From NCBI GenBank assembly GCA_038501785.1, contig JBAMJR010000051.1:6711501-6775500 (forward strand): a stretch of 64,000 bases of DNA. Reading direction: 5' to 3'. Position 1 is the first letter of the stretch. Every line of letters begins with the position of its first letter. The position numbers were made by a program, and so were the translations under genes. The DNA comes from Myoxocephalus aenaeus (Eukaryota; Chordata; Actinopteri; Perciformes; Cottidae). This document shows, piece after piece, positions 27,901 through 39,615 of the stretch. The notes under the pieces were generated by a model, which saw nothing but the letters and a program-made list of their open reading frames with translations, made no database searches and was not told the origin of the DNA.

Positions 27901-30900
27901 TAACTTGCTTTGCACAATGGAGAAGTATTTTTTGCTGGCCACCATCACCTTCTTGACTCTCCCACCAATTACATTTTGATGACATTTTTTTATCTGCTTA
28001 GGCCACTTGCACAGACACACACACACAACCTTTGGCAGAAAAGCAGGGAGGCCTTGCAGGTGCAAAGCAGCTTTTGTTGTCATAACATTTCCCTAGAGAC
28101 AAGAGAAATCGGTCCTTTCCCATTTTCCTCTCTGCTGTCCACACACTACTCAGCAACATGTGTGCACATACACACATGAACATAATCACATCTAGTACAT
28201 ATAAGTTAACCTGTGTGTCTCAACCTCTGGTGCATCAACACAACTGAAACACAGTGAGGCATTGAAGCACCCAGTCATTTGATCAGTTATGCAACGGTGA
28301 GCAGCAGCCTGCTTCAGCACTTTTCCCATTAAACTAAGCGTGGCAGATTACTCCTGCCTCAATGACACCGGCATGTTTCCACAGTGTGGGCAGACAGATG
28401 GGGCCACATGGGACGTGACATCAGCAAGGAGCGCTTGTGGCCCACCTGCCACTGACCAATCGCAGAGACCGTACTTCTGTTTTTTTTCCGAGTTTCCTTT
28501 TCAGACAGCAGTTCTGCCAATGACGGGCGCAGGATCACTGGTTTCTATCATGGAAACATGATCATAAAAGAGAATACAATGAGCAGACAATCCACCTAGC
28601 ATGCTCTATCTATAAAACGATAGGAAAAGTCTGCTCACTCAAAGAAGGATTTGCTATGTGGCCAGATGTGGATGAGTGCTGTTACACAGATCATTCACAG
28701 ATGTGAAAAGCCATTGGCTGAGATAATATGAGATTAGCTTTGGCATCACGATTGGCAGTAACACTTGTTTTGTTTTCGGCTGAATTTGAAATGAAACGAT
28801 GACTATGGCGTTCAAGAACCAAACATAATTGGCTGCTCAAATGTTTCTTGAGCAGGTGCATTTCACTTCATCATTGAGTCATGCACAATCTTGCATAGCA
28901 AGAGAAGAAGAAGAATTGGAACGGTGGAACAGTTTTTTTCACAATATGCAAATAACAAGTTAGGTCTCCAGGATAGAAATGGGCAGTTAACAAAAGTACC
29001 AGATTGATGGGATGACATGGACGAAAAAAAGAACATCTCAAGATCCAACAAATACCACCTCATCTGTCAAGCATGGGGAAGGTGTCCTTTTACCTCCGAC
29101 AGCCGTTGTCAGAGGAATGCAGAAACCTCTAGACTGCTCATATGTAAGCCAATGCAGCAAAACTCACACACAAAAATACATTCCAATTATGTTTGGGACA
29201 CAGTTTCCCCCACAACGCCTTCAAATTGTTGCTGAAAGTCAGTCTTTATACATTACAATCTGTTGAAGTACAGAGCCTACAGAAGATACAATGTGTTCAA
29301 TACTTCAACCAAATGGACCTCCGTGTTGAGGTGTTAGAACTAAGTTTCATCCCGGTTTCATCTTGGACTGTGTATTTTTAGAGGGTCTATCTGTATTTGT
29401 ACGAATTATGCAGGCGGGAGCAACTCCTGCTTGTCTGTCTGCATCAAAGAAGCAGTCTCTCTATCACTCCCTTTGTACCTTTATTATTCTTTGTAAGGCT
29501 ATGAGGTGTGCAATGACATGCTGCCAATCTGCAGCAGTCCCAGAGGCAGCGGTGGAGGCCAGGCTGCAGGGCGGGGGTTGGCGGGCTGCAGGGCAGAGGA
29601 AACCATCTACTAATGGGAAACACACTTCTCTCCATCGCTCAAATTGCTCTTTCTACCACAGCAGAGAGGTGGCAGGCATCCAGAAGGTGACTGGCGTCCA
29701 GAAGCGAGGCATGATTTAAAAACGGGAGCCCACGGTTCCTGATTCTCGTGAAAGGGACAATCATGAGTCTTATAAAACACATGCATGTGTTGAAAGGGAG
29801 TATAGGAGGAAGAAGGAGAAGGAGGGGTGTATAAAAACGCATTAAACAGAAAGAGAGCGAGACATAGTAGATAAACTGAACAAGTAAAGGAAACAAATAG
29901 GAAAAAGATTGAATGGAGATACCGGAGGGCTTGGTAAACAGATATATATATAGAAATACTGAAGAAAATGATGTAACACATGGGCACAGAATTTCTTCCT
30001 TGTGGATTTTCACATAAGCTATTCCTGGTTTGGATGATCTCATTGAACCTGCCATTGCAGCTCCTCCACAAATAGCATCTCATTACATTGATACTTAATA
30101 GCAGTAGGTTTATTCATTTCCTAGCATTGCATCCGTGTGTTGTGACTAATGGGCTGTGCTGTTTCCACTTTGGCCCTGCATCTACTAGCCAAACCCAGCC
30201 TTGCTCACATCTCTATCAGGTGCTCTGTTACTGATATCTACCCCATAGAAGCAGGGAGAAAAGTGTTGAAATGGACTTGGGATGGCCCAAAGTAGGCTTT
30301 TGGTAGGCCAAAGATCCCAAATGTTATTGCCAGTGCATTTTTTATAAAATACAATTTTTCCAGATGTTGGAAAATATGCTATATCTGCAGCTGCAAGTGC
30401 AAGTTCACCTCCGCTGCTGTTTTGTGAAGGATGGAAAGTGAAGTCTGACACCGTCTGAAACTCTAATACTGAGACAGTCATTTTTGCAATTACCTTAACA
30501 GCATTAAGACGTGCTCGACTGCGACTGCCACATAATGCAGAGCAGCTCCCCTCGACAAATCATCTCCAGTTTAGTCTGCATGACATTCTAATCCAAACCA
30601 TAAAAGAAAATAAAGGTGAATGGAAGAAAAGAAGGAAGAGGTAGTAAGGAAGGAGGTAGCTGAAAGTGGGAGATTTTTTTCAATTTTTCCTTCTGTGGCG
30701 AGTTCACACAAAAGGGTCCTTCTGATCCCTGGAGTGCTGAGCACATACCTGCAGGATGAAATCAAAACCCTCTGTGAATTATATTAAATATCCCCTGCCA
30801 AACGCGCCACATACTTCCATATGTTTTTACCAGTTCGGAGAGGCTCCATTAGGCTTTGCTCAAGAAAAAAACTTAATTAGAATCCCAGACACCAGCACCT

Positions 30901-33900
30901 TGAAAAACTCAGCTCACTCCATTTAGTCTGTGCAGGTCAGACAGAAAGAAAAGTGAGGAACAGAGGAGTAAGGGACAAATGGTAACAAACAGGTCTAATA
31001 GGTGCCAGATACAGTATGAATAATCACTGGAGGATAGCGGCTGTATTTTTGACAGGATAGAAGGGAATATGGATAAAAAGTTAGTTATTCCCAGGGCCAT
31101 GAAAGAGAAACAGATGACTTGAGGTGTTGTGGAGTAAAAGACGGTTGCCACGTGAGCTTCAATGAAAAGGCCAATAAAGCTCACAGAGGGACGATATCTA
31201 AAAAAGAAATACATACAAGAGGGGATTTCAGAGCTCCCTCCTTCTTTTTCGTCTTCTTTTCCTGGTCAAACTCCACCTCGACTGAATCACAAACTGAAAC
31301 CCCAAATGACTAACAGATTCCAGACACCATGTTTCAGCTGTCAGAACGCAGAGTTTAGGTTCTTTGATAGAGCGTGTGCGGTCAAATCTTTAGCCTCCCC
31401 CCTCCCCCCCAAGGCCATCCTTCAAAAGGGGGTGCAGCGGCTGAACTATCAACTTGACCCAGAGGTTCACCGGAAAATTGTCGTTTTGCCTTTAGCGCCA
31501 CCTTAAACATGACTTTCCAAGCTGGACCCAAACAACAAAGCTCCGCTCCGTTTGCTCTTATGAAGTGAACTTTTAGAAAGGAGTCAGGTCAAGCGATTGT
31601 TGAAACATTCTCTGCCATTTTTTTTTTTTCTGGTTTGGTTCGCGGTGCTGCAGCTGCACCTAATCCCCACAGGAAAGCCTTCATCTGGGACTGATTTCAG
31701 AGCACCAGGGCCAGGATGGGAGAAAGGGGGGGACTGTTCTGTAAAAGGCTGATTCCCTTCTGGGGCACAGGCTTCTTCTCAATCCATCTGATTAAAGGGA
31801 GTTTGGCTCAATTACACCCAATGACTGGGCCCTGCTTCCAGGCACGACCCTGCTAGGAAAACAAACAGGAATAGATTGTGGAGAGTCAATAGAGGGTGTG
31901 AGTACGTGCATTACACCTGGGGCACTCTCATGCATGTACCGCAAAAAAAGACGTCTCTCTTCCTCGGCTAACAGTGCAGTCTGTCAGCAGTTCTTGCCTC
32001 AGAGGGCAAGTTCTTTGTGTAACCCGTGACTGGGTTGGGGAAACAGTTGGCTCTCCAGGGAAAGGCTCATGTCCTCATCAATCGACAGCACGGATACTGG
32101 TGGGCATCGGGTCACAGCGGTCTGTTTTAATCAGCCTCACGCCAAAAAAAGAAAAGACAGCAGCCCTGATGAGAAGTAATAGAAGACGCATGTGTGTATA
32201 TGCCTCCATGTCCACTTATATGTGTGCATGTGCTTGAGCAGAGCATTGGTAGTGACTGAGGACAATTACAAGGGTTAAGGCCAGAACTTTCTCGGAGATT
32301 CAAGTTTCGTCATGCTGAATTCGAACCAACTGACCCTCGGAGAGCGCTTCATGACACGATTACAAGCTATTCTAGAGACGCACATCATCGAGACTTTGCT
32401 GCGTTAATGCTGAGTGTGGTGAATCTGTGTGTGTAGCTGTTAAAGCGGAGGGAGAATGGATAATTATCATGACGTCTCAAGTATTTACACGGCAAGCTGG
32501 TTGCAATCGTGCCCGGTTGTAAAGTTCACTGATTGCAGCTGGCTTAGAGGCCCAATTAAACTCATTATTATAATTCGGGTTTATAAAAAGGGAAGAGTAT
32601 GAGGGGGGAGAGCGGTACACAGAAATACACGTTGTTCTCCAATGTCCAGATCTGAATGGAAAACATGCAAGCACTAATAGCTACCTCGGCACGGTTAAAA
32701 ACACCCCTCTTAGGCCCATCACCCTCCATCCCTTTTTTAAGTCTTCATTTCAACCCAAAAAATAAACATTCACCCTCCATTATTCTCCATCCAAATTATA
32801 TTCCACCCACAACCCCATTTTACTGGCTCAAGCTCCCGGGCCTCCTCATGTTGTGACACTCCAAAGAAAACAGTCCTACTGAATGTTGTGGACGAGGACT
32901 GCTAACCTGATACAAGCCAGCCTGCTGCTCCGATTACACACCATGTTTACCACGGCCCTTTTAATTAAAAACAGGCAGGAATAAAGAACAAATCCATCTT
33001 TATGTGCACCTCTGGCCTAAAATGACAGGGAGGAAATGCCCCGTTTTGGATGTTTGACTCTGAGCTTCCTCAGCTGGCATGGTTCAATCTATCAAATGCA
33101 GAGACAAATAGAGACAAGGTCTCCTCTTGATTATTTTGTTTTAATGTCTGTAAAAGCTGATTTGTTACACATAAGAGACATGCTCTTCGGCAATGCTGAA
33201 ATAAAACTAAATGATCCACAGAAAACACACCGTGATAACAAACCTGAAACAAACAATTATAACCCTGAAGGCCAAAGGGAACTTGAGGGCAGCCCGATGC
33301 TGAAAGTTGAATGAAACTTCCCTGCAAAGTGAGATACTGGAAACATAGTAGCTACAATGAGTGAAAGGAGGCTCAGACACTCAGATGCATTATACAACGT
33401 TGATTAAAAAAAGATGCAGTAAGCAATATCAATATTTTGACCTTGACCATTACCTAGAAACAAGTCAGCTATGATTACACACTACGTCTTTGAGCTATTT
33501 AGCTTCAAAAAGTCTTTGGCCAGCGCTGAGATGGATTTGACTAAATAAGAAGTAGTGATTACATTTTCCACCCAATTTAACTTCCTGAAGCCTTGTTTAC
33601 TCTTGACAGTGTTCTGGATGTTTCCCACTGTGGAGATTAGCAGACAAGAATGAAACCTCGGCCTGCAACAGCAGCTTTGGTCAGAAGCCCAGACGTCCCG
33701 TCTCGGTCAATGCTGCAGCTCAGCTGTCTCCACGTTGAGAGCCTTGTTGGAGGCAATAGATATGCCTTGAATTACGTATTAAATCAAATAAAAAAATTAA
33801 ATATTAAACCAGCTTGATATAAAGTGGAAAAACTCTAAAGTTGCTCCTCCAAAGTCTAATATAACTTTTATGCTAAAGAAAAAAGATCACAGAACATATG

Positions 33901-35768
33901 AGACATACTGGTGTTGGGGGGAAGAAGGGTGAAGGAAATATTGTAGCAAAGAAGCTCAATGGCAGAATGGCAGAAAAGGGCAAGGTCTCATCTGCCATGT
34001 CGCTGCCTACCTGTTTTATATCAGTGCTGCTCTCCAGGCATCTGGAGGGGGCGTGGCCTTGGGGAGCGATCGCTCTCTGACACACCATACCAGCATACGA
34101 TAGCATGATTGAAGGGATTTAATACAGGACACACTGCAGATGGGTCGGCACACACCCCAGCAATTAAGTTCAATGAAAAATAATCACAGTATATTGAATA
34201 ACTAGTATCAAATTACTGGAAACTAAAAGGGCTTTTCTTGAACTCAAAGCTAATAAATCGAAGAAATCTAATATGGATGTGGACAGAGAGTGGCTGAGAA
34301 AGAAGGCATGAGGAACGATGAACAGCTTGTCATCAGACGAGCAGGACAGTTTAGCAGAAATCCTCACATTGCTGGTACACTCTCTCCGAGTTGCACCATC
34401 ATCACAACCACAAAACGGCAACAGCCGACACTAAATAACCTTTGACATTCCTCTGTCTACGAGACACCAGGGAGACAAAACCGTGCAATAAACGTAACTA
34501 ATTAACACTACCGTCTGTGGTTTTAGCAGACAGCCAGTTCCTGATGTGCTGTTTTGTGGGTATTTTTTCCAGACTTTTTACTTGTATGAAGATATGCATG
34601 TATTTACTTTGGTAATAGGAAGACAATAATGTACCAACAGTGGCATCAGATATCCACCGTTTCCATAAAAAGTATGCTGGCACCAAACAATGCGATGAAT
34701 TCCAAAGATGCACTCGGACAGGCCACTATCTGTCTCACTCAAATGAAGGAGGAAGTGGAGGAAATGGAGATGAGTGGCGAGCAGAGGGAGGAGGGAATGG
34801 AGGTTGTTATTTAGGACCCCGCTGTGTCAACTCCTACATGTCCATCACTCACACACACACACCAAAAAAAACAATCACATTCCTTCCCTGCTATAGTCTT
34901 GGGCTAAACAAAAAAACATTATACTCATTTTTATATACATTTACATTGTATGCACTGTTCATCTCTACACTTTTTGGTCCTTGCTGCAACCAAACATGGG
35001 CACATACAGACTCAAATATCTGTGCCAAAGAACAGATGTGGAATCCGTGCACAGCTTTACCAAAAAGAGCCATGAGCAGCTACCTTTCTGCCTTTTTACG
35101 GTAATAATAATAATTATAATAAATGCATTTGATCCACCGCAGCTTGCTGAATCGCCTGGCAAAGTACGGTATGCTCCAGTTTGGAATGACTTGGCCCACC
35201 AACCGGTCTATAATAGCACTAAAATGCAAGTTGGATCTAACAGAGGAACCCTCCCTCCCACCCTCTCTCACTTCTCGTTCCTCCTCGCTCCATCTTTCCA
35301 TTCCTCTCATCTCTGGAGCCTGGCCATGCTCCTACTCTCCTCCGGTCCGACGCGGCCGTGTTTGGAAAAATAAACGGAGCGATTTGGGGAAGGTCACGGA
35401 CAGAAATGACAAGCGGTGAGCTGAAGGGAGAAGTGTTGATATGTGTGCACTGCTGTCTTGACCCTTTGCAGTGATTATAGACAGAGGGACGCAGAGGGAG
35501 GACAGACGTCTCTGTGTGTGTCCCCGACCCAGGAAATGGTCAGAATGTGAGGGACAGTGTCAGAGCTCTGGGAGGTCTGCACTGCCCCTCCAGCTTCACA
35601 ATGTGCGAAGGCCCCTTCACACATCGTTCAATGCATGCAAATAAAATGCCACACAGCAATACCCACATTCCAGACATTCAAGTACAACACTGTCAGTGTC
35701 ATGAGCATGTCCGTTATGGAGGGAGGGGGAGGGAGGGGCGGTGGTTTCACACTGATGCAGTCACTCAC
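24917..35768. other. Large gene-free stretch, probably coro7 intron
   Basis: Read for coronin exons on the - strand (WD40 motifs, LVPLxDPD, PRK motifs, donors and acceptors in phase) and for any other conserved frame; none found. Local CpG patches lie at 26069-26125 and 35341-35415. A degenerate GT tract lies at 27073-27103. No transposon recognised. Confidence 0.45.
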
Positions 35769-35851
35769 CCGCTGGAGATGCCGAGTGACGTCGAGCTGAC
35801 CGAAGAGCTCAGCTTCCTGCTGTCCCAAAGCCTCGCCTCCCGACTACGCAT
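35769..35851 (-). CDS. coro7: Coronin 7, internal exon: end of WD repeat 4 (last exon found)
   Basis: This 83-nt exon lies between GTGTGTAG and the strong donor GG|GTGAGT. It reads MRSREARLWDSRKLSSSVSS then TSLGISS, plus two bases of a Gly codon (phase 2). It matches human MREREVKLWDTRFFSSALAS. The next expected block (LVPLxDPDxGLLxLAGKG in other coronins) was sought in the rest of the window on this strand and not found, so the following intron is at least 35 kb if it reaches the left edge. The gene must continue: the exon ends mid-codon at a good donor. Confidence 0.93.
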
Positions 35852-35945
35852 CTACACACGCAACATGAGACGTTAAGTACCGTCAACACAAACATTCATG
35901 TCACCAGATGAGTTCAAACCAAATGAAACTCAGAGTTATAAAGAA

Positions 35946-35979
35946 GTTACTCTGACGAATCATCATTCGTCAGAGTAAC
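35946..35979. repeat. Perfect 15-bp hairpin in a short coro7 intron
   Basis: GTTACTCTGACGAAT at 35946-35960 and its exact complement at 35965-35979, with loop CATC. It sits in the 289-nt intron between the two leftmost coro7 exons. Confidence 0.97.
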
Positions 35980-36140
35980 AAACAGCAACTTCAGTTGCCA
36001 ACAAAGTAATCTGTGTCGGTTCTCAAAAACCCATAATGGTCAAACCCTGAACACACGCACGTGTACTTGCTTCATTAGATAATGTCAGATTATAAACACA
36101 GGACTCCTGGTCAATGCAAGATGCGCAAAGAGTTTCTCAC

Positions 36141-36224
36141 CATATCAAAGCCGGTGGTGAGTAAAAGGTCGTCTTTGGCCCACAGGATGCGTGAATCCTT
36201 GTTGTTCTGAAGGCTCTTGGCACT
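36141..36224 (-). CDS. coro7: Coronin 7, internal exon: WD repeat 4, first part
   Basis: This 84-nt exon (28 codons, phase 0 at both ends) lies between TCCCGCAG and ATG|GTGAGA. It reads SAKSLQNNKDSRILWAKDDL then LLTTGFDM. It aligns with human ENSRDSRLAW..LVSTGFNQ. The next exon supplies MRSREARLWD, so the join reads GFDM-MRSRE where human CORO7 has GFNQ-MRERE. The intron to the next exon is only 289 nt and carries a perfect hairpin. Confidence 0.94.
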
Positions 36225-37652
36225 CTGCGGGACAAACAATGCAACATTTTCAAATTAAATGCATCTTACTTAACTGCTTGATCCCAACTTCTTGAAGTCA
36301 AAGCCTTTATGTTGAAACCTATACTTAAAAAATAACCTTGAGGTATAGTGTGAGATAACGATGGGAGTGATGAGTGAATGATTTGCAGGGAAGAGAAAGA
36401 GAGAAGACAGACAGGACTATTCCCAGGAGCCTCTGACAGGTCCCTGGGGTCGGACAGAACAGGACTTGTCTCATGAAAGGAGCGCTTGTTTTTGTTGATG
36501 TAGCAGACAAGGTGACTTCTGCCCCGAGTACAGCTTAGATTACCAAACTGGGACTACGCACCCGTGTTCATGGTGCTGAAACGTTTCCATGGGGAATATG
36601 TGTCAAAACAGCACTGCCGTTATGGGTTTGATATGTGGTCTCCAGATGCAAATGACACGCTGTAACAGCTAAAAACAACTGCAGGCATTGAAATGAGAGA
36701 ATGTGCATGTTTGTAAAGACAAAATGTAAAACAGGAGCAAGAGGCAAGAGGAAGGATCCATGTAAGTAATTTAATGTGCTGTGAAGTCATAGATGACACA
36801 AGAAGAGACACTGCCTTTGTCATTCAACTTTTTCCAAGTGTGGTTTTTAAGTAACCAAGACTGTAAACGGCCCTAAAATCATGCTATTTAGAGCGTGTCG
36901 GATCCTAACTTCTTGTAGTGTCAGTGTCAGTGAGCCTCTTGGTATCCGTGTACTAATTCTAGAGTTACAGTGAGCTTTCCCATAAGGCATCGAGGTCAGC
37001 GATGGAGTTTATGTGGAACAGGAGCCGTCAGCACCTCAGCCCATTGTGTCTCCCCAAATTACTGTTGCCGTTTTTATGGCCACACTCAGGAGTGTGAGGA
37101 GGAGCGTGGCTGGACGGCTGTGTATGACCAAAAGACAGACGCTTATTTTTTTAAGGCTCAACGCTGACAACCTTTGAACAGAGCGTGCCGCCTCATTCTC
37201 GTGTCACTGTTAAATGGCCGCGGATGACAAATTGCTCTGCGCTGTACAACCTCCGTTAACGTACAGCTATGTTTCAGTCCAATGGGCACTTGGAAAATCT
37301 ACAACCAAAGCTAACTGTTGGACAAATAGGGATGAACACAGACATAGTAAACCCAGCTTGAGCACATAGAGGGACACAAACATGTGGGCCCTATCAACTC
37401 GAACTAAAAGCCCACTTCCTTTTCTCTCCTGACTGATGTCACTCTCGTCACACGCCCTCGGCCGAGTGGTTTGAGAATCGTCTGTTGAAAGGGAGCAACG
37501 GAGGTTCTGGTTAAATCTCTTGAGACGGACACGAAAGATGTCATCGGTGGTCGATCTTCCCAAATCCTCTTTCCTCTCAGTGTGCTTCTAACTCCGATAC
37601 ATGACGACAGTAAATGGCACACAGAGAGTCGTGCTACTCGCCTGATTTTCTT

Positions 37653-37653
<1 letters not shown>
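36225..37653. other. coro7 intron, nothing recognised
   Basis: No exon or repeat family recognised. Confidence 0.45.

Positions 37654-37741
<88 letters not shown>
37654..37741. repeat. (CA)44 microsatellite
   Basis: Uninterrupted CA repeat; reads (UG)n in the coro7 transcript. Confidence 0.98.
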
Positions 37742-37742
<1 letters not shown>

Positions 37743-37879
37743 AATGCAGGAATCGGGACACCATAGATATCATAGCTTCTTTAATTATTACGGTTATGAA
37801 ACTGTGACTTATATAACCGCAGTTCCGGCCCAACACCCCTGATTGCCATATCAATAGTTTATATTTAAAAAAAAGATTG

Positions 37880-38140
37880 ATTCTCTGCGTTTGTGTATCA
37901 ATACAATATTGCCATGTAAAATATCACGATACTATGCTGTATCGCTTTTCCCCCCCACGCTTCTCTCACGGTGACCACAAGATTGCAGGAAGTAACAGGT
38001 GCCCAGTGGATGTTTACCAAATAATAGATAAAACATGTATATTTTTTACATTTGTTTCTGTACAAATTAAAAAAACAAGATATAATGTGTAAATTAGTGA
38101 CCTTTAGAGGTGTTAGTAGGCAGATTTTTTTATTGTACGT
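37880..38140. repeat. Two joined teleost repeat fragments
   Basis: Left part (ATCAATACAATATTGCCATG, then TATCACGATACTATGCTG) resembles a fish repeat built on ATCGATA motifs. Right part (AATTAGTGACCTTTAGAGGT, then GTTAGTAGGCAGA) resembles one end of the family also seen at 41.6 kb. Confidence 0.45.
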
Positions 38141-38189
38141 AATAAAACGTACAACGTTATTACAACGTAATACCGGTACATAGAAATTA

Positions 38190-38225
38190 AATAAATGCAA
38201 ACCTTCTTAAAGGTTTGTATTTATT
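38190..38225. repeat. Imperfect 16-bp hairpin
   Basis: AATAAATGCAAACCTT and AAGGTTTGTATTTATT pair at 15 of 16 positions around the loop CTTA. Confidence 0.9.
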
Positions 38226-39249
38226 TTATTTATTTTGTGACAACATTTATTCCTAAAATGTTTGACTTTTCCGCTAAATGCAAAGCTCTGGCTGAGTCTT
38301 CTGTGCTGGAAGCATGCCTGTAAACTATAAATCATCAACGCCGTCAGTTGAATGTGTCTTATCGGCCACACTGGTGGTTCAAACCAAGTTTATTGTTCTC
38401 AGCTATGAGAGGCCTTGACATTTCTACATGCTGAGAGCACACGCCGACATCAAATCACAGTTTTAAAAAGGAAATTTCTCAGATGTGCACTCCTGCCCCT
38501 CTCTCAGGGATGATATGTCTCTGTCCATACCAGTGTTTTATCGGACACCGTTTGTATGCAATACAGATGTTTTCTGGCTCCTGGTGTTCTCCCAAATAGC
38601 TTCATACACTAGTCGGGATTAGAAAACCCTCTACTGACCCGGCTCTCAGACACGTTTCTGAAAGTGCGCTACCAGAGCACTGACGGAGTTGATAATAAAT
38701 CCTGGATTGAATAAACACTTAAATCGTGACTCAAGATCATTTTTCAGCCCGCAGTCAGCCGGTATGCCTCGTGCAGGTAACATATGCCTTGATAAGTCCC
38801 TGCAAGTGAGTCATTTGAAAAATAACCCAGATGTACGAGAGAGGTCCAGAGTAAACTAAGACCTCCAGAAAAGCGATAGATCAGAAAAGAGCAGGGGAAG
38901 GAGAAAGGCTAAAGCCAGCACACTATAAACAGACACGAAGATAATTCATTGCCATTGAGCTGTTCATCACCGGCACCGCTGGCTGATTTCCTTCCAGGGG
39001 CAAGACAATGCAGAGTTGGTACTCTGACCAAACTAGGAACGAAACGAGCTCTGACTATTTTAATCTGCTCGGGGTCTGTTTGACACTGGAACTGCTTTCA
39101 GGAGCAACATGTGCCGTCTGATTCATATTTCTGGCTGCAAGCAGGAGATTCCAATTTTCTTCATCATGTTACGTGCAAGAGTAAACAGCATAAATTCTGC
39201 ATCATCACATCAGCACCAGATGAGAGGTTCAGACTCCCCAGTCTCCCCA
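38226..39249. other. coro7 intron, nothing recognised
   Basis: No exon or repeat recognised. Confidence 0.4.
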
Positions 39250-39615
39250 TATTGAAGTGTCCTTGAGCAACCCCCAGTTGCTCCCCGGGCGCCTCACATT
39301 ACATTACATTACATTTTTTTATCCGCTTTGGATACTTTTATCCAAAGCGACTTACATTTTTGCTCTATACACCGTAGACACAGCAACGGGGAACAATTAG
39401 GGGTTAAGTGTCTTGCTCAGGGACACTTCGGCGTGTGAGCTATGGGGGGACTGGGGATCGAGCCGGCTACCTTGTGGTTGCGGGACGACCACTCATCCCC
39501 CTGAGCTACAGCCACCCCCCGCAGCAGCACACTGCTCCTTAATTACTTAGGATGGGTTAAATGCAGAGACCAATCTCCCCAAGGGGATTAATAAAGGATA
39601 CTTTCTTTCTTTCTA
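39250..39615 (+). mobile_element. Outer teleost repeat, split by a SINE
   Basis: Left half GTGTCCTTGAGCAACCCCCA to GGGCGCCTCAC; right half GCAGCAGCACACTGCTCCTT to TCCCCAAGGGGATTAATAAA with a (CTTT)n tail. In other fish copies these halves are continuous, so the 225 bp between them is an insertion. Confidence 0.55.
39296..39520 (-). mobile_element. tRNA-derived SINE inserted in the outer repeat
   Basis: On the - strand it starts GGGGGGTGGCTGTAGCTCAG, has an A-box-like TAGCTCAGGGGG and a B-box-like GGCTCGATCCC, and continues through CCTGAGCAAGACACTTAACC. It ends with GTAAGTCGCTTTGGATAAAA and an (ATGTA)n-like tail. This is a widespread fish SINE. The tail region holds an extra 11-bp snap-back at 39324-39349. 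Confidence 0.7.

Noticed and set aside
30185..30481. GNNIWDLW on the - strand, like a WD40 end
   Set aside because: No preceding GH or S-x-D-x-T elements and no splice sites in phase.
34064..34075. 12-bp palindrome GAGCGATCGCTC
   Set aside because: Short palindromes of this size are expected by chance in 64 kb, and nothing around it suggests function.
34012..34083. Exon-like segment on the - strand before CAG|GTAGGC
   Set aside because: Not open in the phase required by coro7, and no recognisable peptide.
39425..39520. tRNA-like A and B boxes
   Set aside because: They belong to the head of a SINE, not to a tRNA gene; no intact cloverleaf or acceptor stem.
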